The notes under the pieces are model-generated. The model had not been told where the DNA came from. It saw only the letters and a list, made by a program, of their open reading frames with translations, and ran no database searches. The position numbers were made by a program, and so were the translations under genes. A DNA stretch of 64,000 nucleotides, from positions 47,995 through 111,994 of the forward strand of contig NZ_JAANAS010000094.1 of assembly GCF_011089875.1 (NCBI RefSeq), written 5' to 3'. Of the stretch, positions 25,383 to 34,920 are shown piece by piece (positions within the stretch are counted from its first letter, which is position 1; each line of letters begins with the position of its first letter). This DNA is from Psychroflexus maritimus. Its GTDB lineage: Bacteria; Bacteroidota; Bacteroidia; Flavobacteriales; Flavobacteriaceae.

Positions 25383-26711
25383 TTACTCGTTTACCCAGTT
25401 CAAACGATCTTGCTGGTTATATGGCCAAGGCGCAGCGTTGTTTTCTATATTTCCCATGGCGTTGTTTAGCTCGGTTGGAGCTGCGGTTTCTTCCATCACT
25501 AAATACTGTCTCATATCCATAATTATAGATAAAGGATCAATTCCAACAGGGCAAGCTTCAACACAAGCATTACAAGTAGTACATGCCCATAGCTCTTCTC
25601 TTTTGATGTAGTTATCAAGCAATTGCTTTCCATCATCTTTAAATTCACCTTTGTTAGCATCAATATTTTTCCCAACCTCTTCAAGACGGTCTCTAGTATC
25701 CATCATAATTTTTCTAGGCGAAAGCAATTTCCCTGTTTGATTAGCTGGACACTCTGAAGTACAACGCCCACATTCTGTACAAGTATAAGCACTTAGAAGT
25801 TGAAACCAATTTAAATCCTTAACATCTGAAGCACCAAATTTTTCAGGCATATCCTCCTCTGCTCCTTCTTCAGGTGCTGCAAAGGGATCGGCGTTGGGAT
25901 CCAACATCATTTTTACCTCATTGGTTACAGAATCTAAATTTCTAAACTTTCCCTTTTCTTCTAAATTTGAATAATAAACATTTGGAAAGGCAAGTAAAAT
26001 ATGCAAATGCTTAGAATAGTATAAGTAATTCAAGAAAAAGAAAATGCCTAAAATATGAGCCCACCACGTTCCTCGTTCAAGAGCTATTAATGCAGATTCA
26101 GACATTCCTTCAAAAAGAGGAGCAATAAATTGACTTATTGGATAAGCTCCAGCTTCAACATAAGCCTCATGCCCTATTCTTTGAAGTTGTAAATCGGATG
26201 CATTCATAGTTAAAAACAAAACCATTAAAACAACTTCAAAATATAAAATGTAATTTGCATCGTTTTTAGGCCAGCCCTTTAACTCTCTAGACATAAAACG
26301 TTTAATATTCATCGCGTTTCTTCTAATCCAGAAAAGAATTACTGTTATTAAGACCAATAAAGCTAATATCTCAAAGCTCCCAATTAAAAAGCTATACACA
26401 GGACCTAAAAAAGAAAACACACGATGCGTACCTAAAACCCCATCAATAATAATTTCTAGAACTTCAATATTAATAATCACAAAGCCAACATAAACTATAA
26501 CATGTAAAGTTCCGGCAATGGGTTTGGTTACCATTTTAGATTGACCTAAAGCCACTCTAAGCATTTTGTTTAACCTTGTTTTTTTTCGATCATTCCGATT
26601 AACCTCTTGGCCTAAGTTAATATTGCGTTTAAGCTTCCTCACATTATTAGCGAAAAAATAAACAGCAAAAGCAAGGGCCGCTATAAATAATAGTTGTGGT
26701 AGATACTCCAT
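25383..26711 (-). CDS. membrane-bound 4Fe-4S oxidoreductase subunit
   Basis: The 442-residue protein combines about six membrane helices (residues 5-240), resembling a nitrate-reductase-gamma-like b-type subunit, with a C-terminal ferredoxin domain. That domain holds two CxxCxxCxxxCP motifs: Cys311/314/317/321 and Cys377/380/383/387. Together with the CCG protein at 24126 it forms an HdrBC-like electron-transfer module found in Bacteroidota next to MCE and amidase genes. It probably exchanges electrons with the quinone pool. Substrate and partners are inferred only. Confidence 0.87.
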   Translation of the reverse strand: MEYLPQLLFIAALAFAVYFFANNVRKLKRNINLGQEVNRNDRKKTRLNKMLRVALGQSKMVTKPIAGTLHVIVYVGFVIINIEVLEIIIDGVLGTHRVFSFLGPVYSFLIGSFEILALLVLITVILFWIRRNAMNIKRFMSRELKGWPKNDANYILYFEVVLMVLFLTMNASDLQLQRIGHEAYVEAGAYPISQFIAPLFEGMSESALIALERGTWWAHILGIFFFLNYLYYSKHLHILLAFPNVYYSNLEEKGKFRNLDSVTNEVKMMLDPNADPFAAPEEGAEEDMPEKFGASDVKDLNWFQLLSAYTCTECGRCTSECPANQTGKLLSPRKIMMDTRDRLEEVGKNIDANKGEFKDDGKQLLDNYIKREELWACTTCNACVEACPVGIDPLSIIMDMRQYLVMEETAAPTELNNAMGNIENNAAPWPYNQQDRLNWVNE

Positions 26712-26718
26712 AGGTTAT

Positions 26719-27666
26719 TTATTTATCATCCTCGGGTTGAGAATAGGCTTTATTTTTTTTACCAAAGATAGAAAAATGAACATATCTTTTGGGGTTTAAC
26801 TTCATATCTTGTAACAATTCTTCCATTTGTTTAGCAGAAGCTTCTAAGTTATCGTAAAGCCCATCATCATCAAGTAGCTTTCCTAAACTTCCTTCTCCTT
26901 TTTCTAGTTTACTGGTTACAGAATTTAAATTCTGTAAATTTTGTTTCAGCTCAATAAACATAGGTTGAATTTCCAGGGCAGCTAGCGAATCTGAAATACC
27001 TGCAAAATTAGCAGATGCATGCTCGAGGTTATTCATAGTTGTTCCAAACTTACTTTCGTTTTCATCAAGCAGACCATTAATTTTTTTGGTGGTTTGGTTG
27101 AACGACTTAAGTGTAGTTTCAAACTCAGCAATTGAACTCTTTATACTTTGTTTTGAATCTATATCCAACACAAAATTTAAAGAAGCAACTAAACTATCTA
27201 TACCTGTAACTGCATTTTCTACCTTAAATTGAAGAGGTGTTAATTTGTCATTTACCAATTCAAATAAACCACCCTCTACTTCCGAAGTTAACGTATCTCC
27301 TGAAACAGCTGGTTTCTGATTATTAAAATTAGGTTCAATGGCTATGCTTTTTCCTCCTATTAAGTCGCCGCCATAAATCTTAGCAACTGAAGATTTAGAA
27401 AACTCAAAATTATTTTTTACATTGAAAGAAACCACCAGTTTAGCTTCTCGATTTAGAAACTCAATTTTCGAAACATTTCCTACTTGAAGTCCATTTATAG
27501 TTACTGGTGAAGAAGAAGATAATCCTTCTACATCATCGTAAACAGCATAGAAAGTTCTTGTTTTTTCTAATATATTTTCGCCTTTTAAAAAGTTGTAGCC
27601 AAAAATGATTAAAGCAATGGCAATAAGTGCTAGTAATCCTGTTTTAATTTCCTTTGATAATTTCAA
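26719..27666 (-). CDS. MlaD/MCE family lipid-transport protein
   Basis: The 315-residue protein has an N-terminal membrane anchor (residues about 9-27) and one MCE/MlaD domain (about 35-115, with GLSSSSPVTINGLQVGNVSKI). A long helical C-terminal region follows. MlaD proteins form rings that move phospholipids between the inner and outer membranes. The downstream Fe-S gene begins seven bases after its stop. No Mla ATPase or permease is nearby, so partners must be elsewhere. Confidence 0.9.
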   Translation of the reverse strand: MKLSKEIKTGLLALIAIALIIFGYNFLKGENILEKTRTFYAVYDDVEGLSSSSPVTINGLQVGNVSKIEFLNREAKLVVSFNVKNNFEFSKSSVAKIYGGDLIGGKSIAIEPNFNNQKPAVSGDTLTSEVEGGLFELVNDKLTPLQFKVENAVTGIDSLVASLNFVLDIDSKQSIKSSIAEFETTLKSFNQTTKKINGLLDENESKFGTTMNNLEHASANFAGISDSLAALEIQPMFIELKQNLQNLNSVTSKLEKGEGSLGKLLDDDGLYDNLEASAKQMEELLQDMKLNPKRYVHFSIFGKKNKAYSQPEDDK

Positions 27667-27723
27667 AATAGTTCTGTATTAGATGACAAATTTAAAAAAC
27701 CTTAAATGAAAAATGAGTATAAA

Positions 27724-28836
27724 TTAATTTAGTTTTGATTTTAATGCTTTGTTAACGCTTACTTTTTCACCATTAGCATCAAAAGCAACTATAAATGAAG
27801 AATCAAAACCTTTTTCTTGAGCAATACTCAAGAAATCTTGAGCTTCCATATAGTCCTTTGTTTCACCAAAGTGGTATTTGTAAAATTCATTTTCAAAAAC
27901 AACCTCTACTAACTCCAAACCATTAAAGTTTTGCGGAGAAGGTGCTATTTTTTTTGAGCCAGCGGCAATCTGAACTTTAAAAGTAAATGCTTTATCATCA
28001 TCAGCTTGTCTTTCTCTAATGCTCGCCATTTCATCCTCAATACTCACAAGGTTGATATCTGATTTATAATTAACAATAGCTTGAGCAATTTGATTAGCCA
28101 TCAATTTTTTATTAGCTTCAGATTTTAAGTATCTCGCATCAATTTTATTAGTTAAAAAACCTAATTCTACTAAAATACTTGGCATATAAGTTTCTCTTAA
28201 CACAAGAAAAGGCGCTTGTTTAACTCCTCGGTCTTTTCGTTTTAAATGATCGATTACACTGGTTTGAACTTGGCTTGCCGCTAAAATACTTAAGTCAAGA
28301 AACTCTTCTTGCATCAATTCAAAACTAATGTAAGATTCAGGAGACTCTGGATCAAACCCACCATAAGTAACTTCGTAATCATCTTCCAAATAAATCACCG
28401 AATTTTCTCGCATGGCTATATCCATATTTTGCTCAAAATCATTTCGGTTTGGTTTAGTTCCTAAAACAAAGGTCTCAAAACCTAACGGGCCAGTTGAGGC
28501 TACACCGTTGCAATGCACAGAAACAAACAAATCTGCTTTAGCTTTATTGGCAATATTAGCTCGTTCGCTTAGCCCAATAAAAACATCAGTTTTTCGGGTG
28601 TAAATAACCTCCACATCTACCTCTGTTTCTAGAATTGCACCTATTTTCAAAACTACATCCAAAGCCACGTCTTTCTCTACTAAGCCATTTCCAGAAGTAC
28701 CAGGATCACCATCTCCGTGACCAGCATCTAAAACCACTTTTAACTTGTTAGATTGAGCGTAGGTTGCTGTAAAACAAACAGAAACAAGAAGTAAAAAACT
28801 ATAAAAAAAAGGAATATTCGTATTTAATTTCATCAA
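27724..28836 (-). CDS. N-acetylmuramoyl-L-alanine amidase with SPOR-like tail
   Basis: The 370-residue protein has a signal peptide (cleavage near TYAQS, residues 25-29) and an Amidase_3 zinc-hydrolase domain. Zinc ligands are seen in DAGHGDGDPG (His40), EKDVALD (Glu55) and SVHCNG, with the catalytic glutamate in LVELGFLTN. Residues about 285-365 (FKVQIAAGSKK onward) resemble a SPOR-type domain that binds denuded glycan at division sites. It would cut peptide stems from peptidoglycan during cell separation. It is the first gene of the minus-strand cluster, divergent from the lptD-like gene. Confidence 0.92.
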   Translation of the reverse strand: MMKLNTNIPFFYSFLLLVSVCFTATYAQSNKLKVVLDAGHGDGDPGTSGNGLVEKDVALDVVLKIGAILETEVDVEVIYTRKTDVFIGLSERANIANKAKADLFVSVHCNGVASTGPLGFETFVLGTKPNRNDFEQNMDIAMRENSVIYLEDDYEVTYGGFDPESPESYISFELMQEEFLDLSILAASQVQTSVIDHLKRKDRGVKQAPFLVLRETYMPSILVELGFLTNKIDARYLKSEANKKLMANQIAQAIVNYKSDINLVSIEDEMASIRERQADDDKAFTFKVQIAAGSKKIAPSPQNFNGLELVEVVFENEFYKYHFGETKDYMEAQDFLSIAQEKGFDSSFIVAFDANGEKVSVNKALKSKLN

Positions 28837-28866
28837 CGTTTATTAATTAAAACAATTTAAAACATA

Positions 28867-28874
28867 CAAATTTA
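28867..28874 (-). promoter_or_regulatory. -7 box of the amidase cluster
   Basis: The minus strand reads TAAATTTG, a full TAnnTTTG match, 31 bases before the amidase start. A TTG lies 16 bases upstream, slightly closer than ideal. Confidence 0.5.
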
Positions 28875-28905
28875 TTTTTTATACCGAGGTCAATTAAAAA
28901 ATATG

Positions 28906-28913
28906 TAATTTTG
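28906..28913 (+). promoter_or_regulatory. -7 box of the lptD-like gene
   Basis: TAATTTTG matches TAnnTTTG, 49 bases before the start codon. No good -33 TTG is seen at the usual distance. Confidence 0.4.
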
Positions 28914-28961
28914 GCGGTTTTAAAACTTGAATTTTATTATCCAAAAATAGTATAAATCAGC

Positions 28962-31637
28962 TTGCGGACAAATTTATTCTACATACTTTTTGTAATGCTT
29001 TTTGCAATGAATGAAATTTCAGTTGCGCAAGACTTAGATAGCATCCAGCCAACTAAGCCCACAGAAACAATTATTGATAGTTTACTAAGCCCAGATTTAA
29101 GTCCGAAAATTGTTCAAGATACTACTCAGGCAAAAAAACAAATGCTAGTAGATATTGTTAAATCCTATGCCAAGGATTATAAACACATGGATAGAAGGAA
29201 CAATAAAATGACCCTGTATAACGAAGCAAAGATAGAGTATGAAGACATGGTCATCACGGCAGGTCATATCATTATGGACACCGAAAAAAATGAAGTTACT
29301 GCAAAAGGAATAAAAGATTCTACTGGATACACTCAAAAACCAGTCTTCAAACAAACAAACGATGAGGTTGAGCCAGATTCATTAAGGTATAATTTTGATA
29401 CTGGAAGAGCTATTATTTACAATTCAAGAACAGAACAAGGCGGCTTTAAGGTGAAAGGACAAGTTTCTAAAAGAGAAAATGATTCTGTTTTTTATGTGAA
29501 AAACGCAAAATTTACAACAGCCGATGATATTGATGATGCTGACTACTTTTTTAAAGCCAGCAAAGTTAAATTTGTGCCAGGTAAAAAAATTGTTACAGGA
29601 CTTGTTCAAATGCACGTTGTTGATATCCCTACTCCACTCGCGCTTCCGTTTGGTTATTTCCCACTAAGCGATAAGGCTTCCTCAGGTTTTGTGCTTCCAT
29701 CCTTTGGAGACAATAGACAACGAGGTTTCTTTTTAATGAATGGTGGGTATTATTTCGCCTTAAGTGATTATGCAGATTTATCAGTTTTAGGTGACTATTA
29801 CACCAACGGAAGCTGGGCTACAAGAATTGATTCTGACTACCGAGTTAGGTATAAATATAACGGTACCCTAAGTTTTAGGTATGAAAACTTACTTCTTGAA
29901 GAACGTGGGTTCCCTAACTTTTCTGAACAAACCATTTTTAACTTACGTTGGAGTCATCAACAAGACCCAAAAGCAAACCCCAGTAGCCGACTTTCAGCTT
30001 CGGTGAATTTAGGTTCTTCAAACTTTTATCAGCAATCAGTAAATCAAGCCAATCAAGGAAATTTCATGAACAACACCTTAAATTCTTCTGTGTCTTGGAA
30101 TAAAACTTTTGAAACAGGACCAGGAATGAATTTAAATATTTCTGCTACACACAATCAAAATACGAATACAGAAGAAATAAACATGACCTTACCTACACTT
30201 CAGTTTAGTGTAAATAGAATGTTTCCTTTTGCTCCTAAATCGGGTCCTAAACGAGGGGCAATTCACAACATTAACCTTCAGTATAATTTACGTGGAGAAA
30301 ATCGAATTCAGACCACCGATGAAGAATTTTTACGTCCTGAAATGTTTAATGACCTTAATGCTGGAATGCGTCATTCTATTCCTATCAATACAAACTTTAA
30401 AGTGCTTAAACATTTTAATGTTGCTTTAAACGCTAATTATGATGAAACTTGGGTTATGCGAACTTTTGAACAAGGCTTTGACCCTAACGAACAGCAAGTT
30501 GTAAGAGATACCATAAATGGATTTGATTCCTACCGCACTTATAGTATGTCAACAAGTGTTGGTACTACTGTTTATGGTATGTTTGATTTTGGAGATGAAA
30601 GCAAATTCAAGGCTATTAGACACGTTGTAAGACCAACATTAGGTTTTTCTGTTAACCCTGGTTTTGACCAATTTTACGACCAATTTACCCGCGAAGGGCT
30701 TGGAGCTACCCCAGACCAAATTGTAGAATACTCTAGATTTGAAGGAACACTTTTTGGCGCCCCTAATAAAAATTTTGCCAGTAATCTAAACTTTGGTATC
30801 ACTAACGATATTGAAGCTAAAGTAAATAAACGTGACTCAACCTTAACAGGAGACGACCGATTTAAAAAGGTGAAACTCCTCAACAACTTTGGAGTTAGTT
30901 CAAGCTACAACTTTGCTGCCGATTCACTCCATTTATCTCCCATTGCATTAAGAGGAAATATCCCTGTGGTAACTGATAAATTTGACATCAATCTTATTGC
31001 CGCCCTAGACCCTTATGCATTAGATAATAACAATAGAAGAATTGATAAATGGAATATTGATAATGGTGGAAGCTTGTTTAGATTAACCAATGCCAATATT
31101 AGTTTTGGTTACTCCTTATCAGACAAAATTTTCAGCAAAGATGACCAAGAGGAAGAAGAAGAGGACGATGCACTAAGCAACGAATCTTTTAGAAGTGGAG
31201 GAAGAAAAGATGATTTATTTGGTGATGGACAAATGATGAACGACCCCAGAAGTCAGAAAAATCAAGAACCTAAAGAAGATGAAAACGAATACTACAATTA
31301 TAAAATACCTTGGAGCTTGAATTTAGCTTACACCATGTCTTATACAAATACAGCAAGACAAAATGAAATTTCTTCTCATTCTATCATGTTCTCTGGAAAC
31401 GTAGAAATTTCTCCTAACTGGAAAGTAGGAATTTCTTCAGGTTATGACCTAGTAAACAGAGGATTTACATTTACTCAACTCCGATTTAACCGAGATCTTG
31501 GAAGTTTCAATTTTAGTTTAAACTGGACACCCATTGGTCCTCGAGAAAACTGGTTCTTCTTTATTGGTATGAAAGCGAATATGCTAAAAGATATAAAATA
31601 CGATAGGAGAAGAGAGCCAGATCGTCAATTAAGGTAA
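28962..31637 (+). CDS. LptD-like outer-membrane LPS assembly protein
   Basis: The 891-residue protein resembles the Bacteroidota LptD/OstA-like outer-membrane proteins that insert lipopolysaccharide in the outer leaflet. It has a signal peptide (residues 1-22, ending SVAQ), an N-terminal OstA-type periplasmic domain (about 70-215) and a large beta-barrel with alternating strands, ending in a short basic tail. An acidic loop (DDQEEEEEDDA) lies near residue 730. The start is a TTG, because a stop codon lies directly upstream in frame and the next ATG would remove half of the signal. It is divergent from the amidase gene. Confidence 0.87.
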   Translation: MRTNLFYILFVMLFAMNEISVAQDLDSIQPTKPTETIIDSLLSPDLSPKIVQDTTQAKKQMLVDIVKSYAKDYKHMDRRNNKMTLYNEAKIEYEDMVITAGHIIMDTEKNEVTAKGIKDSTGYTQKPVFKQTNDEVEPDSLRYNFDTGRAIIYNSRTEQGGFKVKGQVSKRENDSVFYVKNAKFTTADDIDDADYFFKASKVKFVPGKKIVTGLVQMHVVDIPTPLALPFGYFPLSDKASSGFVLPSFGDNRQRGFFLMNGGYYFALSDYADLSVLGDYYTNGSWATRIDSDYRVRYKYNGTLSFRYENLLLEERGFPNFSEQTIFNLRWSHQQDPKANPSSRLSASVNLGSSNFYQQSVNQANQGNFMNNTLNSSVSWNKTFETGPGMNLNISATHNQNTNTEEINMTLPTLQFSVNRMFPFAPKSGPKRGAIHNINLQYNLRGENRIQTTDEEFLRPEMFNDLNAGMRHSIPINTNFKVLKHFNVALNANYDETWVMRTFEQGFDPNEQQVVRDTINGFDSYRTYSMSTSVGTTVYGMFDFGDESKFKAIRHVVRPTLGFSVNPGFDQFYDQFTREGLGATPDQIVEYSRFEGTLFGAPNKNFASNLNFGITNDIEAKVNKRDSTLTGDDRFKKVKLLNNFGVSSSYNFAADSLHLSPIALRGNIPVVTDKFDINLIAALDPYALDNNNRRIDKWNIDNGGSLFRLTNANISFGYSLSDKIFSKDDQEEEEEDDALSNESFRSGGRKDDLFGDGQMMNDPRSQKNQEPKEDENEYYNYKIPWSLNLAYTMSYTNTARQNEISSHSIMFSGNVEISPNWKVGISSGYDLVNRGFTFTQLRFNRDLGSFNFSLNWTPIGPRENWFFFIGMKANMLKDIKYDRRREPDRQLR

Positions 31638-31669
31638 TTTTTAAAAGCCGATTAATTGATAAATTTACT

Positions 31670-31677
31670 TACTTTTG
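31670..31677 (+). promoter_or_regulatory. candidate -7 box of ridA
   Basis: TACTTTTG matches TAnnTTTG and lies 23 bases before the ridA ATG. A TTG at the usual -33 distance is missing. Confidence 0.4.
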
Positions 31678-31700
31678 AAAATGCTTTTAATTAGAAATAA

Positions 31701-32087
31701 ATGAAAAAAATTATTAATACTGCAAAAGCCCCAGCTCCTATTGGCCCTTACAACCAAGCCACTCTTATTGGAGATTTTTTATATACTTCAGGACAAATTG
31801 CTATGACTCCTGAAACTAAAGAACTTAAGCTAGGAAATATGAAAGAGGAAACCAAGCTTGTAATGCAAAACCTTCAAGCTATTCTAAGCGAAGCTGAAAT
31901 GACATTTAATAATGTTGTAAAAGTGAGTATCTTTATTTCTGATATGAATAACTTTGCTGAAATTAATGAAGTTTACGCGCAGTACTTTTCTGAAGAAAAT
32001 GCTCCCGCTAGAGAAACCGTTGAAGTGGCTCGTTTACCTAAAAACGCGAATGTTGAAATCAGCCTAATTGCTCATAAAAAAGCTTAA
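31701..32087 (+). CDS. ridA: RidA family reactive-enamine deaminase
   Basis: RidA hydrolyses reactive 2-aminoacrylate and related imines made by PLP enzymes. The 128-residue protein has the family start APAPIGPYNQA, the YTSGQIAMTP segment, and the substrate-binding arginine in NAPARETVEVARLP. The gene is immediately followed by the symporter gene, which starts at the next base after its stop, so the two are likely one operon. Confidence 0.94.
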   Translation: MKKIINTAKAPAPIGPYNQATLIGDFLYTSGQIAMTPETKELKLGNMKEETKLVMQNLQAILSEAEMTFNNVVKVSIFISDMNNFAEINEVYAQYFSEENAPARETVEVARLPKNANVEISLIAHKKA

Positions 32088-33818
32088 ATGATACTAAGCC
32101 TAATAGACTGGATTATCTTAATTGCCTTTTTTGCGTTAAGCTTGTTTATTGGTGTATATGTATCAAAAAAAAGTGGTAAGAACACCGAAAATTTCTTTTT
32201 GTCAGGCAGAAATATGCCGTGGTGGCTTTTAGGAGTTTCTATGGTTGCCACTACATTTGCTGCCGATACTCCAGGTTTAGTAGCAGGTATAGTAAGAGAA
32301 GATGGTGTAGCTGGAAATTGGGTTTGGTGGGCTTTTTTACTAACAGGAATGCTAACCGTTTTTTTCTACGCTAAATTGTGGAGAAAAAGTAATATTACAA
32401 CCGATTTAGAATTTTATGAATTACGCTATTCAGGAAAAAGTGCAGCTTTTCTGAGAGGCTTTAGGGCTTTGTATCTAGGCGTTTTCTTCAATATTGTAAT
32501 CATGGCTACAGTTTGTTTGGCCGCCATAAAAATAGGTCATGTACTCTTTGGGTTTTCAGATGTTGAAATTTTAGTTGTAGCTTGTGGAATCACCTTAATT
32601 TACTCCATGCTTGGAGGTCTAAAAGGAGTTTTAATAACCGATTTTATTCAGTTTTTCATTGCCATGGCAGGTAGTATTGGTGCCGCTTATTACGTGCTTC
32701 AATTACCTGAAATTGAAGGGATGCACAACTTAATTCAAGCATCTAACCTAAGCGAAAAAACTTCCTTTTTTCCTGATTTTTCAAAACCTGAAATCTATAT
32801 TCCTTTATTGATTGTCCCTTTAGCAGTGCAATGGTGGAGCGTTTGGTATCCTGGTGCAGAACCTGGCGGAGGTGGGTATATTGTACAACGAATGTTAGCT
32901 GCCAAAGATAAAAATCACGCTACTAAAGCCACCTTGTTTTTTACCATTATGCACTACGCCATAAGGCCTTGGCCTTGGATTATTTTAGGTCTTGCTTCAT
33001 TAGTAATGTACCCAAACTTAGCAAGTCTTGCTGAGGCATTTCCAAATCTTTCTAAAGAATATTTAAAAAATGATTTAGCTTATGCCGCAATGCTCAAGTA
33101 TTTGCCTGCCGGACTTTTAGGCTTGGTCGTTACCTCTTTGGTAGCGGCATTTATGAGTACGTTGTCAACGCATCTAAACTGGGGAAGTAGTTATGTAGTT
33201 AACGACTTTTATGTACGCTTCATTAATCCCAAGGCGTCGGAAAAAAAGAAGGTTTGGATAGGTAGAATTTCCATTTTTTTAATGATGTTTTTAGCCGCTA
33301 TTTTATCAAGACACCTCAACGAAGCCAAAGAAGCATTCGATTTATTATTAAAAATTGGTGCTGGTACAGGCTTACTTTTTATACTTCGTTGGTTTTGGTA
33401 CCGCATCAATCCTATAAGTGAAATTGTAGCTATGTTAAGTTCATTTATTGTAGCCCTTGTCTTTTTTCTTCACAACAAATTAAATTGGGAGTTTTGGCAG
33501 TTAAAAAATCACGAAGAGTTAGTTGTTACAATTGTAATTACAAGTATTTGCTGGATTGGTGTTAGTTTATTAACGCCTAAAACTTCAGCCAAAAAAATAA
33601 AAGAGTTTGAAGATACTGTGTTTGATTCAAAGAACAAGTTTAGTCACTTTAAACCAAAAATCATTAGTTTTTTTGCAGCAGTCATTGCTGTATATTCCTT
33701 ACTATTTGCTACAGGATACTTTCTCTACGCTAAGTATTTACTAATGAGTATTAGCCTTTGTTTTTCAGTCATTGGATTTTTTATCATAGCAAAATTTTGG
33801 AAAAAAATCATTGCTTAA
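32088..33818 (+). CDS. sodium:solute symporter (SSS family)
   Basis: The 576-residue protein is an inner-membrane sodium-coupled transporter of the SSS family, with about thirteen to fifteen hydrophobic segments. Family marks are NFFLSGRNMPWWLLG near residue 35, ATTFAADTP, and YSMLGGLKGVLITDFIQFF. The substrate (sugar, amino acid or other) cannot be told. It starts directly after the ridA stop and is probably co-expressed with it. Confidence 0.9.
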   Translation: MILSLIDWIILIAFFALSLFIGVYVSKKSGKNTENFFLSGRNMPWWLLGVSMVATTFAADTPGLVAGIVREDGVAGNWVWWAFLLTGMLTVFFYAKLWRKSNITTDLEFYELRYSGKSAAFLRGFRALYLGVFFNIVIMATVCLAAIKIGHVLFGFSDVEILVVACGITLIYSMLGGLKGVLITDFIQFFIAMAGSIGAAYYVLQLPEIEGMHNLIQASNLSEKTSFFPDFSKPEIYIPLLIVPLAVQWWSVWYPGAEPGGGGYIVQRMLAAKDKNHATKATLFFTIMHYAIRPWPWIILGLASLVMYPNLASLAEAFPNLSKEYLKNDLAYAAMLKYLPAGLLGLVVTSLVAAFMSTLSTHLNWGSSYVVNDFYVRFINPKASEKKKVWIGRISIFLMMFLAAILSRHLNEAKEAFDLLLKIGAGTGLLFILRWFWYRINPISEIVAMLSSFIVALVFFLHNKLNWEFWQLKNHEELVVTIVITSICWIGVSLLTPKTSAKKIKEFEDTVFDSKNKFSHFKPKIISFFAAVIAVYSLLFATGYFLYAKYLLMSISLCFSVIGFFIIAKFWKKIIA

Positions 33819-33907
33819 GTCCATCAAAAAAATCTCTTCAGTTTTGATTAAAAACCTAATTTTAGGGTAAAATTTTGACAATAGTTCAATTAAAAAAAAA
33901 GAAATCC

Positions 33908-33915
33908 TATTTTTG
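33908..33915 (+). promoter_or_regulatory. -7 box of the Gfo/Idh/MocA gene
   Basis: TATTTTTG matches TAnnTTTG and lies 16 bases before the ATG at 33932. It excludes an upstream TTG at 33875 as the translation start. Confidence 0.5.
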
Positions 33916-33931
33916 TGGAAAATCATTAAAA

Positions 33932-34897
33932 ATGTTGAAAGTAGGAGTTTTAGGTGCTGGCCACTTAGGAAAGATTCACTTAAGGTTATTAAATGAATCT
34001 AAAAAATACCAGTTGATTGGTTTTTATGATACTAATCCAAATTATGCTAACGAAATTGAAAAAGAATTTGGGTATTTGTTTTTTGATAATTATGAAAATT
34101 TACTGAATGAAGTAGATGTTATTGATATTGTAACCCCTACCCTTTCGCATTTCGAAATGGCTAAAAAAGCTATTGAAGCAGGCAAACACGTGTTCTTAGA
34201 AAAACCCATTACCAACACTGTTGAAGAAGCTGAACAACTAATTCAATTAGCACAAAAACACCAAGTAAAAGGTCAAGTTGGTCACGTGGAAAGGTTTAAT
34301 CCTGCGTTTACTGCGGCGGCTCCAAAAATTGAAAATCCAATGTTTATTGAAACCCATAGGTTGGCAGAATTTAACCCAAGAGGTACAGATGTACCCGTGG
34401 TTTTAGATTTAATGATTCACGATATTGATGCCATTTTAAGTGTTGTAAAATCGAAAGTTAAAAAAGTGAATGCCAGTGGTGTTTCTGTGATTTCTGAAAC
34501 ACCTGATATTGCCAATGCTAGAATTCAGTTTGAAAACGGTTGTGTCGCTAATCTTACTGCCAGTAGGATTTCTTTAAAGAATATGAGAAAATCAAGATTC
34601 TTTCAGAAAGACGCTTATATTTCAGTTGACTTTCTTGAAAAACAGACCGAAGTAGTCAAAATGAAAGACGCCCCTAATCAGCCAGGCGATTTTGATATGA
34701 TTTTACAAAATGCTGAAGGTGTAAAAAAACAAATCTACTTTGATAATCCAGAAATTGGAGCAAATAACGCCATTCTTGATGAATTAGAAACTTTTGCTAA
34801 TGCCATTAACAACAACACCACTCCCATAGTGAGTCTTGAACAAGGAACAGAAGCCTTGCGCGTTGCTAAAATGGTAATCCATGCTTTTAATGAATAA
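33932..34897 (+). CDS. Gfo/Idh/MocA family oxidoreductase
   Basis: The 321-residue protein is an NAD(P)-dependent dehydrogenase of the glucose-fructose oxidoreductase family. It starts MLKVGVLGAGHLGKIH with the GxGxxG dinucleotide motif, then VFLEKPITNT with the catalytic-site lysine. The C-terminal domain contains HVERFNP and LDLMIHDIDAI. I use the ATG at 33932 because an upstream TTG adds a Lys-rich stretch unlike the family and lies before the promoter box. It is followed 23 bases later by the 3-hydroxybutyryl-CoA dehydrogenase gene. The substrate is unknown. Confidence 0.88.
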   Translation: MLKVGVLGAGHLGKIHLRLLNESKKYQLIGFYDTNPNYANEIEKEFGYLFFDNYENLLNEVDVIDIVTPTLSHFEMAKKAIEAGKHVFLEKPITNTVEEAEQLIQLAQKHQVKGQVGHVERFNPAFTAAAPKIENPMFIETHRLAEFNPRGTDVPVVLDLMIHDIDAILSVVKSKVKKVNASGVSVISETPDIANARIQFENGCVANLTASRISLKNMRKSRFFQKDAYISVDFLEKQTEVVKMKDAPNQPGDFDMILQNAEGVKKQIYFDNPEIGANNAILDELETFANAINNNTTPIVSLEQGTEALRVAKMVIHAFNE

Positions 34898-34920
34898 AAA
34901 TGTAAATAAAATAAATAGAT

